A stretch of DNA of 37,872 bases. Origin: Nitrosopumilaceae archaeon. GTDB taxonomy: Archaea; Thermoproteota; Nitrososphaeria; Nitrososphaerales; Nitrosopumilaceae. A program made the translations under genes and the position numbers. The notes under the pieces are model-generated. The model saw only the letters and a program-made list of their open reading frames with translations, made no database searches and was not told the origin of the DNA. The DNA lies in contig JAGWAX010000003.1 in NCBI GenBank assembly GCA_021296175.1, positions 1 through 37,872 on the forward strand, read 5' to 3'. Shown here piece after piece: positions 29,869-37,872 of this stretch (positions are counted from its first letter, which is position 1; every line of letters begins with the position of its first letter).

Positions 29869-31112
29869 CCGGTCACCCTGTTGAGAATATCATGGAATAT
29901 AATCGAATCAGGATGGCGCGCCAGCATGCGCCGCTGCTCCGGACGCCCCTCCATGCGGGAATAGAGGGAGCGCCTGTACATTGCGGCCTCCTTTTTGCGC
30001 ACCTGCGCGTGCTTGTCCGCATCGATCAGCCCGTATGGATACCCCAGTGCCGCAACGTCGCCAGAGTTGGCCGCCAGGCTCCAGAACACGGCGTTTCTCT
30101 GGCCGTCGTCCATGTCCCGAAACTGCTTGCACAGCACGTCAATCCGAAATACGAACCGTGACCTTGGATGGAGCTTTGCCGCAAGCATCGAGGTCAGGCC
30201 ATCACCGAACATCCCTTCGGCAACGGGGACGTACCACCGGTCATGCCCCGCCTTGGCGGCGATCTCCGACGCGCGCGCCAGCAGTGGCTCGCCGGACTCT
30301 GTAAGCAGCCGGGTGGTCTTTGCGAGCCCGCAGACTATGACGCCCCTCTTCACCGCCGTATCGTACAGCCTGCCGGCATACTGCTTCTCGACGTCAAGCG
30401 AGGTCTGAAGCGAGCCGTCCATGACAAGGATGTCGCCGGGTCCAAGCTCGTCGGAAGCTATCCTAGTCGCGAGCCTGATCTCGGCAAGCCGCCTGGCAAG
30501 TGAGGCAAGCGGGGTGGAGCCGTCAAGGGCCGTGGTCTTGCCGTCTGAGATCGAGAGGAGCGCGTCATTGTCCGGAAGGCACCCAAGGAACTCTTGCCCG
30601 TACGGGTAGATCCGGGTGTCGAATGTCAGCGGTTCTGGGTGACTTGCGCTGCCGCTGCCGTCATCGTCACGCATGCCGCCGCGTGCGGCAGCGTCGTCCG
30701 CGTGCGGCAGCACGCACGACAGGAATGTCGCCGTCCTCCGCCTCGTCGGGCTGTCACCGTCACGGCCGCTGCCTTGGTTGCCGCCATTGTCATAGCCGTC
30801 GCCGCCGCGGTCGTCATATTCTGTACAACTGCACAGTCTGAGCTTTTCGGCTCCCCGGAACACGGAATAATACACGCGATTAATCACGATCAGATAGTCC
30901 GGCGCCTCGGCCAGTATTCCGTTGCCGCCGTCGACAAAGGCAGTCCTTCTGGGAGGCGACGGGTCGGGCCTTATTTCTACAAACCCCGACGGCCTCATCT
31001 CAAACCGGGTTTTTGCCACGGCCCGTACCCTGTCGGCGTGCGCACGCGCGGTGGCATGCGCCTCAAGATCAGACAAGAGCGGCTCGAACGGACCGCCGTT
31101 GTTGTTATTCAC
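29865..31112 (-). CDS. nurA: NurA 5'-3' nuclease
   Basis: AFVDGGNGI, ILVMDGSLQTS, CGLAKTTRLLTESGEPLL; GTG start; ATGA overlap with herA. Confidence 0.92.
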   Translation of the reverse strand: MNNNNGGPFEPLLSDLEAHATARAHADRVRAVAKTRFEMRPSGFVEIRPDPSPPRRTAFVDGGNGILAEAPDYLIVINRVYYSVFRGAEKLRLCSCTEYDDRGGDGYDNGGNQGSGRDGDSPTRRRTATFLSCVLPHADDAAARGGMRDDDGSGSASHPEPLTFDTRIYPYGQEFLGCLPDNDALLSISDGKTTALDGSTPLASLARRLAEIRLATRIASDELGPGDILVMDGSLQTSLDVEKQYAGRLYDTAVKRGVIVCGLAKTTRLLTESGEPLLARASEIAAKAGHDRWYVPVAEGMFGDGLTSMLAAKLHPRSRFVFRIDVLCKQFRDMDDGQRNAVFWSLAANSGDVAALGYPYGLIDADKHAQVRKKEAAMYRRSLYSRMEGRPEQRRMLARHPDSIIFHDILNRVTG

Positions 31113-31239
31113 AAGATGGAAGTCATGCCCGGACTATTAAGAGTGTGCAGCGTGGATTCGATCACGAGGGACGCCTGCCGCATCAATGCCAAAAAATAAC
31201 TGGCCAGGATACATCGCGAGAAAGCCCGGCAGCACCCGG

Positions 31240-33615
31240 CTAGTCAAGCAGGACCACCGGCTTCTGGGTCAGTCCGATCACCTCCATGGTGACGTGCCCC
31301 ATCGGCTCGTCGGTGCCGCCGAGTCCGCGGCGGCCCATTGCCACGAGGTCGACGCCGAGCCTGTCGGCCGTCTCTGCAATCTTTTTTGCAGGCGTGCCGA
31401 GCTTTACGATCCGGGTGCAGCTGTGCACCTCCTGCGGGACCGACACGCTGCGGAGTACTATGCGGCCCTCCTTGCGCATCTGGCTGCTCAGCTGCTCGTC
31501 CATGTCCTCCTCGCCGCCTGCATCGTCCTCGTCGGCCCATTCCATCACATACAAGAGGTAGACCTTTAGCGCCGAGACGTCCCTCAGAAGGCGGTTTGTG
31601 TTGTTGAGAGCGCGCAGCGAGCCGATGGAGCCGTCCACTGGAACCAGTACCTTGAGGAAGGACTGCGCTGCTGCTGCTGCTGCCGCGGCATCGTGCGCGC
31701 GGGCGGTTCCATGCGACGCCTCGGCATGTTGCTGCTGCTGTGCATACGCAGAGTCCTCGTGCCCGCCTGCGCCAAAGATCTTGGCCGCGACCTCCCTTAC
31801 GCTGCGACGTGCCTCCAGCAGGGGCAGCGCAATAACTGCCATAGCCGCGGCCGCGGCCCACACTACGGCCATGACCACCCATACGGCAAACGAGAACTCG
31901 GTGAACACGTACTCGGTAAGGTAGAGCGAGGCGGGCCACACTATCACCAGAAATATCGAGACTCCCAGGCCTATCCGCTTTGACAGTGCGGACATGCGCG
32001 CAAGCCTGCGCTCGTCCGCGTCGCGCCGCAGCATGGAGCGGACCCTGTCATCGACAAGGAGTATGCGCTGCTTGAGGTCCCTAAAGTCGAACCTCTCCGG
32101 AAACATAATGCTGCCAACAACCGTAACGACTAGCCCCGTCAGCATGGACGCGACGTTTCCGGCAAGCAGCGGCATGGAGCTGCCGGTGGACAGTATGCTG
32201 ATCTCCCCGTGTATGGCCGACGCGGAGCCCAGCCAAGCCCCGACCCCGGCTACCAGCCCTGTCACGGCCGCCACGGTGGCGGCGTTCCTGTTTGTGCGGC
32301 CCCACAGTATGGACAGGGAAATGGGGGCGACGGCCGATCCTATCAGGATCCCCATCGTCAGGTACACGTACTGCAGGCTGACGCCCAGTTGGAACAGCAT
32401 GGATGCCATCAGGCCCATCCCCACCCCGAACAGCAGTATGGCGTACCTGGAGACGCGCATCAGCTCCCTGCCCGTGGCCGACGGCTTGAGGTACGTCCGG
32501 AACACGTCGTATGTCATAAGCGACGAGACGCTGACCAGCTGCGAGGAGCCCGCCGCGGTCACGGCCGTAAACACGATGGTGAGTATCAGGATGGCGCCCA
32601 TGTCCCCCATGATCTCCACGGCCGCGGTGGGCGCGACGAGGCCCAGTCCTATCTGATCCTCGCTTAGTGTCACGCCGGTAGCAATGGCGGCCAGCCCCAA
32701 CGTGGTGGCAAGCGTGAACGGTATTGCAAACCATACCAGCCCCCCGATGATAAAGCCTCCCACCACAGAGCGGGGCCTGGCCGCGATCGCGCGCTGCCAG
32801 TACGACTGATCCACAAACACGGTGCCAAAGTTTCCCACGATGTTGATCACGCCAAACACGAGGGCCCCGGCCGACGCAAGCGTCAGGTAGCTTCCCATCG
32901 CGTTGCCCTCCACCGGGTTCAGCACGGACGCGGCGGACAGCTTGTCGTACATGCCCGATATCCCCCCTATGTCCGGCGACACAAAGTAGATCACCGACAC
33001 GAACGCCAGCACGACTACGAAGATAAAGCCCGCGTTGATGTACTCTGCAAAGAACGTGGCCTTGAGGCCGCCAAATATCGTATACAGTATTATCCCGGCG
33101 GGCAGCAGGAACGCGGCAAGCGTGATGTCGACGCCGGTAAGCGAGTTGACGACGGCGGCCCCGCCCAGCACGAGCATGGCGGTCACAATCGTGTTTGTCA
33201 TGAGCCCGAAGGACAGGAAGACCTTATGTGCGTGCTTTCCGTACCTGACGTTTATCATCTCCGCGAACGTGTGGGTCATGGGTGCCCTCCGCTTCAGCTC
33301 GACGGCCAGTATCGAGAACAGTATAACCTGTATGCACGCGCCCGCCGCGTACCAGAACGAGCCGGCCACGCCGAACTCGAACGTCACGGTGGAGGACTGA
33401 AGCAGTGTGGCGGCCCACGTCCAGGCCGACACTATCGAGGCCGCAATCAGCCCAGTCTTTATGGTGCGGCCCGCGGTATAGAACCACTCGGAGGTCTTGC
33501 GCGTGCCAAGCCACTTGGTCTCGGCCTTTACCATCAGCGTGACGGTCAGGGCCATCACAAGCCCCACACCTATCATCACCAGAAACCCGACGTTCTCGGG
33601 GAGTATCGCGGCCAA
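31240..33615 (-). CDS. SSS-family (DUR3-like) transporter with C-terminal universal stress protein (USP)-like domain
   Basis: N-terminal about 600 aa parallels 16330-18561 product; C-terminal SFLKVLVPVDGSIGSLRALNNTNRLL...DLVAMGRRGLGGTDEPMGHVTMEVIGLTQKPVVLLD resembles UspA fold. Confidence 0.88.
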   Translation of the reverse strand: MAAILPENVGFLVMIGVGLVMALTVTLMVKAETKWLGTRKTSEWFYTAGRTIKTGLIAASIVSAWTWAATLLQSSTVTFEFGVAGSFWYAAGACIQVILFSILAVELKRRAPMTHTFAEMINVRYGKHAHKVFLSFGLMTNTIVTAMLVLGGAAVVNSLTGVDITLAAFLLPAGIILYTIFGGLKATFFAEYINAGFIFVVVLAFVSVIYFVSPDIGGISGMYDKLSAASVLNPVEGNAMGSYLTLASAGALVFGVINIVGNFGTVFVDQSYWQRAIAARPRSVVGGFIIGGLVWFAIPFTLATTLGLAAIATGVTLSEDQIGLGLVAPTAAVEIMGDMGAILILTIVFTAVTAAGSSQLVSVSSLMTYDVFRTYLKPSATGRELMRVSRYAILLFGVGMGLMASMLFQLGVSLQYVYLTMGILIGSAVAPISLSILWGRTNRNAATVAAVTGLVAGVGAWLGSASAIHGEISILSTGSSMPLLAGNVASMLTGLVVTVVGSIMFPERFDFRDLKQRILLVDDRVRSMLRRDADERRLARMSALSKRIGLGVSIFLVIVWPASLYLTEYVFTEFSFAVWVVMAVVWAAAAAMAVIALPLLEARRSVREVAAKIFGAGGHEDSAYAQQQQHAEASHGTARAHDAAAAAAAAQSFLKVLVPVDGSIGSLRALNNTNRLLRDVSALKVYLLYVMEWADEDDAGGEEDMDEQLSSQMRKEGRIVLRSVSVPQEVHSCTRIVKLGTPAKKIAETADRLGVDLVAMGRRGLGGTDEPMGHVTMEVIGLTQKPVVLLD

Positions 33616-33663
33616 GCAGAGAGTCAGGCACGCACTAGTATTAAAATACGGCCCGGCTTCCAG

Positions 33664-33743
33664 AGTGTGAGTTCACGTCCTCCTACAATCAGGCACCAAC
33701 CCCACTGTAGATGTCTTTTACGCACAACAGGTGAACTCATACT
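33664..33743 (+). ncRNA. Candidate structured ncRNA or inverted-repeat element
   Basis: Arms AGTGTGAGTTCAC (33664-33676) and GTGAACTCATACT (33731-33743) pair over 13 positions (one G-U on plus); inner CTACA/TGTAG; TTAAAATA at 33641-33648 predicts a plus TSS near 33670. Confidence 0.4.
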
Positions 33744-33998
33744 TTCCCGCCGGTTGCCATGAATAAGTTGTCCGTGCGTCACGTTGCTCGTTGTTGCGCA
33801 TGCGGGGCATCACGCCATGCTGCTGCTGCCGCCGCACGTCAGTCTGCTGCTCATTCGTACGGCCAACCACCCGGTCACGCGCGTCAAGCCCAGCCTAGGC
33901 ACAGGGCGACAGGCGGCCGCCCGTGCCGGTAGCATGCGGGGGAGCCGCCGATCAAAAAAGTACATATGAGATGCCATACCATACTATACAGAAAGAAT

Positions 33999-34538
33999 AT
34001 GGTCGACAGGATTGACGAGATGATAATCTCGGCGCTGAGTCAGGACGCCAGACAGTCCGCGTTCGAGCTCTGGGATCGCGTCAGGGGGTTCGGATACAGC
34101 GTCACGGAAGAGGAGATAGAGTCCCGCAAGCAGGCCTTGGAGGACAGCGGCGTCATAAAGGGATACACGATATCGGTGGACACCAAAAAGCTGCCCGGCC
34201 GCATCATACGCGTCGACTTGGTCACGTTCAGGACGTCCCAGGCGCTGCAGAAGAGGCTGGAGGGGCTCAAGCGCTACCTGCAGGACGCGCCGTTCGTGGC
34301 GTTCTCCGGCAGGACCAGGGGCGGGTACGACTGGATCACCATAAAGTCGTTTCTGAGCGCGGAGATGGCCGACGAGGAGAACGACATTTACCGGAACCTG
34401 TTCGGCGACATACTCCAGACCTACGAGGTTTATGACTTTGTGCCACAATCAGAGGCGTCACTTTATTCCATGTCGTATACCGAGAAAGAGTATCAAGAGT
34501 TCCTCAAAGAGTGGATCCCGCCGTTCATCGGCAAATAA
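33999..34538 (+). CDS. Lrp/AsnC-family transcriptional regulator
   Basis: MVDRIDEMIISALSQDARQSAFELWDRV...EEIESRKQALEDSGVIKGYTISVD is the Lrp HTH plus linker pattern; start at second Met. Confidence 0.8.
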   Translation: MVDRIDEMIISALSQDARQSAFELWDRVRGFGYSVTEEEIESRKQALEDSGVIKGYTISVDTKKLPGRIIRVDLVTFRTSQALQKRLEGLKRYLQDAPFVAFSGRTRGGYDWITIKSFLSAEMADEENDIYRNLFGDILQTYEVYDFVPQSEASLYSMSYTEKEYQEFLKEWIPPFIGK

Positions 34539-34599
34539 CGCCGCCGCGCGCAAACGAACTGCAGTATTGCGCCGCGCGTAATCCTATCGTACGCAAATC

Positions 34600-35532
34600 C
34601 TATGTAGCCGCTCGGTGCTCCCGCTTGTACCTCAGCACATCATCTATCATCGCGTGCGCCTGCATTCTCATCTTCATCAGGAACTGTATCAGTTCGACCT
34701 GGCTGTGCGGGCCGTCCCTGCCCGCATCCTCTATCAGCTCGTCGATCCTTGAGAGCGTAATCCTGAGTGTAAGGATGCTGCGCTTTACGACGGCGGCTTC
34801 CCTGGTCTTGGCCGTGGCCGTACTGCTACTGCCGCCGGCGTCGCCGTGCGCGGCGGGCCGCGCTCTATCCGACCATCCGGGGGGCGCCATACCCGAATAG
34901 TCGTACGCCTCTGCCTGCTTTAGCTGGCCCTTGACCCGACGTATCTGCTTGACTGTCATCTTGTTGTCTATGATCTCCTGCGCCAGCTCCGAGGCGCGGC
35001 CGCCTAGCGCGGCATCGGTCAGTTCAAGGGCCTGGCTGATTCCCAGCACGCGGTCCCTTACCCTGTTGCGCACGTCCTCGGGTAGCCTCAGCAGCTGGAT
35101 CCTGTGAGAGATGTACTCTTCGCTCTTTCCTATCCGCCTCCCAAGCTCGCTGACACCGCCCCATCCAAAGTCATCCACATACCGCTGGTACGACATGGCC
35201 TCCTCGACTGGGTCGATCGTCTTGCGCTGTAGGTTCTCGGTTAGCTGCACCTCGTACGCCTCCTTGTCGTCAAACTCCACAATCTTGCACTGTATGAACC
35301 TCCATCTGAGCGACCTGCATGCGGCAAACCTGCGGTGCCCCGCAACAATCTCAAAGCCCCGCTCAAGCGGGCGCACTATTATGGGCTGCAGCAGCCCGTG
35401 ATCCCTGATGCTGGCCTTGAGGGCCTCAAGCTCCGGGGAGTCCTTCGGGTCGGGGCTGCGGGTGGGGAACTTTGACGGCCTTACCATCCTCAACTCTATG
35501 GGTTCGACGAGCGAGTTATCGTACGGTTCCAT
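34600..35532 (-). CDS. ParB-like nuclease/partition protein
   Basis: GLLQPIIVRPLERGFEIVAGHRRFAACRSL and VQLTENLQRKTIDPVEEAMSYQRYV, HTH ELGRRIGKSEEYISHRIQLLRLP. Confidence 0.9.
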   Translation of the reverse strand: MEPYDNSLVEPIELRMVRPSKFPTRSPDPKDSPELEALKASIRDHGLLQPIIVRPLERGFEIVAGHRRFAACRSLRWRFIQCKIVEFDDKEAYEVQLTENLQRKTIDPVEEAMSYQRYVDDFGWGGVSELGRRIGKSEEYISHRIQLLRLPEDVRNRVRDRVLGISQALELTDAALGGRASELAQEIIDNKMTVKQIRRVKGQLKQAEAYDYSGMAPPGWSDRARPAAHGDAGGSSSTATAKTREAAVVKRSILTLRITLSRIDELIEDAGRDGPHSQVELIQFLMKMRMQAHAMIDDVLRYKREHRAAT

Positions 35533-35782
35533 AATTACAGCCAAATCATGTACGTGCGCGGAATATTTATCACTTTTATAGTCATATTGTGATCGGCCGT
35601 GCCGGGGCGCGTCTCAGTCACAAGAACCACAACCGCCGCCAAAAAGGATCATGCCGGACATTACACCCGGTCTGAATGGCCGCTGCAGGGGCCTCCGTAT
35701 GCCCCGCGCCGGTGTGACGCCCCTTTCTCTGGCACGGCGGGCCTTTCTCCGCGTTATTATATGGGAATTCTTCATGCCATGT

Positions 35783-35944
35783 ATGACCAGCTATACTGAG
35801 ATCTACTGCTCCAGCTGCAAAAAGACGCTTGGCAGGTACAATACCAAATTTTACAACGATGACAAGATAAGGGATCTGCTAAAGACCACCCATTCGGTGC
35901 ACGTAAGGGACGGCCACGCCGTGGATATGATGAGGACGGACTAG
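35783..35944 (+). CDS. Small protein with CxxC motif (MTSYTEIYCSSCKKTLGRYNTKFYNDDKIRDLLKTTHSVHVRDGH...)
   Basis: TATTATAT box near 35755-35762 is about 26 bp before this in-frame ATG; shorter than ORF 35651..35944. Confidence 0.6.
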   Translation: MTSYTEIYCSSCKKTLGRYNTKFYNDDKIRDLLKTTHSVHVRDGHAVDMMRTD

Positions 35945-36014
35945 GGAGTTCTGCCGATACCGCGTCGCCGTAGCCGTCGCCACACGCACCACAAGCATCG
36001 CCAGCAAAGACGCC

Positions 36015-36644
36015 TTACTGGCTGCCGTGATAGCCGCTCCCAAGCGCCATGAGGGCGGCGGCCTCCGCTGCCTGCCCGAGGCTCGACACCCTGACTAGCC
36101 GCGGCGGGGAGTCTGCAACCGTGGCGTTCCACGGCTGCGTGTACAGGATTACCCGCTTGCCGTTGCGCAAAAACGCCTCCGCATTTACGGGCGAGTCGTC
36201 TATAAACACGTCATAGTCCAGGTCGGCCTTCATGTGTCCGGCCGCCACGTGCACGTACCTCCGGTACGATATGTTGTGAAGCTTGAGCCACATCCTTACG
36301 TGCCTGTTTGTTGCAGGCGACCTGGCCGTGACGATGTCCACCGCGCCTATGCGCGACAGCCCCTCCGTCGCACGGGCCAGATCCGGCTCCGTGGGGGGCA
36401 GGGAGTCCCATTCGTTCCAGCATGCGTCAAGCTGGGCGTAAAAGTCCCGCTTCTTGACGCCGTATCTTGACCAAAAGTCCCAGCCGGTCATGTCGGACTT
36501 GGAGAGTGGGCCGAGCCTGCCGGGGTTTGTCATGCGCAGCCACGCCTGCATCACGTCGGCCAGCACGCCGTCCACGTCCAAGGCTATCCTGCAGCTGCCG
36601 CTATGGTCGTCGTAGTCGTCACCGCTGTCGCTGCCGCCGTCCAT
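36015..36644 (-). CDS. HAD-superfamily 5'(3')-deoxyribonucleotidase-like protein
   Basis: IALDVDGVLADV motif I, IVTARSP, DYDVFIDDSPVNAEAF. Confidence 0.8.
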   Translation of the reverse strand: MDGGSDSGDDYDDHSGSCRIALDVDGVLADVMQAWLRMTNPGRLGPLSKSDMTGWDFWSRYGVKKRDFYAQLDACWNEWDSLPPTEPDLARATEGLSRIGAVDIVTARSPATNRHVRMWLKLHNISYRRYVHVAAGHMKADLDYDVFIDDSPVNAEAFLRNGKRVILYTQPWNATVADSPPRLVRVSSLGQAAEAAALMALGSGYHGSQ

Positions 36645-36649
36645 GGCAG

Positions 36650-37735
36650 CTAACCTTCCCTCTGAAACTCTTCGAGCAGCTGCCTTTGGGTGCGGTTGAG
36701 TTTTTTTGGTATCTCGACGGCAAGGTGCACCATCATGTCGCCCTTGCCGCGGCTGCGGACGTGCGAGACCCCCTTACCCCTCACCTTTATCGTATCGTTT
36801 GGCTGGCTGCCGGGATCTATCCTTATGGTCTCCATGCCGTCAAGCGTGGGAACCCTCATGGTGCATCCGAGCGCGGCGTCCACCATCGGGACGTGCAGGC
36901 GCATGTGTATATCCTTGCCGTCGCGCTCAAAGAGCTTGTGCCTCATAACCCTCACCCTCACTATCAGGTCGCCGTTCCGGCCCCCGGGCACCTCGTCGCC
37001 CTCCCCCTGTATGGTATAGTCCCCGTCATCGACTCCGGGGGGTATCTTGAATGCGATGGGCTTCTTTCCCTTGCGGCTGCCGTTCCCCTTGCACTTGCCG
37101 CACGGGTTCTCTATGGCCATGCCCTGGCCCCCGCACGCCGAGCAGGGCATTGCGGTTACAAAGGAGGCAAACCCCATCTGGCGCGTCTTTCTGATCTGGC
37201 CCTGGCCCCCGCATACGGAGCACGTCTTCCTTTCGGTTCCGGGGCGGCACCCCGTTCCGCTGCACTCCCCGCAGGTTATGCGCTTTTGAACCTCGATTTC
37301 CAGGTTCTTGCCATGCAGAACCTCCTCAAGGGTAACCGACGTCTCGACTAGGCGGTCGGCGCCCTCGCGGTGCCGGCCGAAGCCTCCGCCGCGGCCCCTG
37401 CCCCCAAAGATCTGCTCAAAGATGGACTCGAATCCGCCGCCGTCCCGGCCGAATATCTCGTCAAAGTTTCCGCGCGCCCCGCCGAAGATATCCTCCGTGC
37501 TGTACTGCCCGTCGACTCCCGCATGCCCGGCCCTGTCGTACAGCTGCCGCTTGGAGTCGTCGGACAGCACCGCATACGCCTCGGAGATCTCCTTGAAGTG
37601 CTCGGCGGCCTCGGCCGTGCTGTTGCGGTCGGGATGGAACTTTAGCGCCAGCTTGCGGTACTGTTTCTTTATCTCGTCGGCGGGCGTGTCCTTGGCAACG
37701 CCCAGAACCTCGTAATAGTCACGTTTCGAACTCAC
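36650..37735 (-). CDS. dnaJ: Chaperone DnaJ
   Basis: J domain RDYYEVLGVAKDTPADEIKKQYRKLALKFHPDRN, G/F region, four CxxCxGxG zinc-finger repeats. Confidence 0.97.
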   Translation of the reverse strand: MSSKRDYYEVLGVAKDTPADEIKKQYRKLALKFHPDRNSTAEAAEHFKEISEAYAVLSDDSKRQLYDRAGHAGVDGQYSTEDIFGGARGNFDEIFGRDGGGFESIFEQIFGGRGRGGGFGRHREGADRLVETSVTLEEVLHGKNLEIEVQKRITCGECSGTGCRPGTERKTCSVCGGQGQIRKTRQMGFASFVTAMPCSACGGQGMAIENPCGKCKGNGSRKGKKPIAFKIPPGVDDGDYTIQGEGDEVPGGRNGDLIVRVRVMRHKLFERDGKDIHMRLHVPMVDAALGCTMRVPTLDGMETIRIDPGSQPNDTIKVRGKGVSHVRSRGKGDMMVHLAVEIPKKLNRTQRQLLEEFQREG

Positions 37736-37798
37736 GGCACGTCATGCTCCGAATGTTTTACGTATAAACGATATCAAGCCGTACCGCGTGCCGCAGGG

Positions 37799-37872
37799 TC
37801 ACGACTGGCCCGTCTGGCGCGGATCCTTTTGCGCCGAGTCACCGTCGTTGCTGCTGCTGCTGCTGCTGCTGC
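37799..37872 (-). CDS. C-terminal end of a truncated CDS, possibly DnaK (...SSSSSSSNDGDSAQKDPRQTGQS*)
   Basis: Open minus-strand frame into the window edge ending in TGA (37799-37801); immediately upstream of dnaJ. Confidence 0.4.
   Translation of the reverse strand, partial: SSSSSSSNDGDSAQKDPRQTGQS
37850..37872. repeat. CTG trinucleotide repeat at right window edge (poly-Ser on the minus frame)
   Basis: gctgctgctgctgctgctgctgc. Confidence 0.85.

Noticed and set aside
31670-31760. GCTGCTGCT-rich segment as an independent repeat element
   Set aside because: It encodes the Ala/Gln/His linker of the SSS-USP protein and is explained by in-frame expansion.
1-37872. CRISPR arrays, transposases, integrases, prophage genes
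   Set aside because: None seen: the trinucleotide repeats lack spacer/repeat periodicity, and no mobile-element protein was recognised in the ORF track.

Overview
The window looks like a GC-rich ammonia-oxidising archaeon (Thaumarchaeota/Nitrososphaerota, possibly Cenarchaeum-like; inferred from gene content, archaeal TATA boxes about 26 bp before start codons, GatDE, and HerA-NurA). Left to right it holds: a truncated minus-strand CDS; Cdc48/VCP-like AAA ATPase; GatD-GatE; a divergent thermosome paralog; a solute:sodium symporter (SSS); several small conserved unknowns; a TPR protein; a ureohydrolase (agmatinase/arginase superfamily), followed by a small protein that I read as a degenerate urease-gamma (UreA) paralog and a His-rich NicO/UreH-type nickel transporter; a zinc-ribbon membrane protein; a DUR3-like SSS transporter; ureC-ureB-ureA divergent from ureE-ureF-ureG-ureD; the nurA-herA-mre11-rad50 operon; an SSS transporter fused to a universal-stress-protein-like domain; an Lrp/AsnC regulator; an orphan ParB-like protein; a 5'(3')-nucleotidase-like HAD protein; DnaJ; and the tail of a probable DnaK. 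Most interesting: (1) the ureohydrolase / UreA-like / Ni-transporter cassette beside a complete urease and urea-type transporters, a candidate uncharacterised nitrogen-acquisition system; (2) an 80-nt imperfect inverted-repeat element at 33664-33743 placed at the expected TSS distance from a TATA box, a candidate ncRNA; (3) an SSS-USP fusion; (4) a palindrome/T-run that may terminate ureABC while overlapping the promoter region of the next gene; (5) in-frame low-complexity expansions in many otherwise conserved proteins. No CRISPR array, transposase, tRNA or rRNA was seen.
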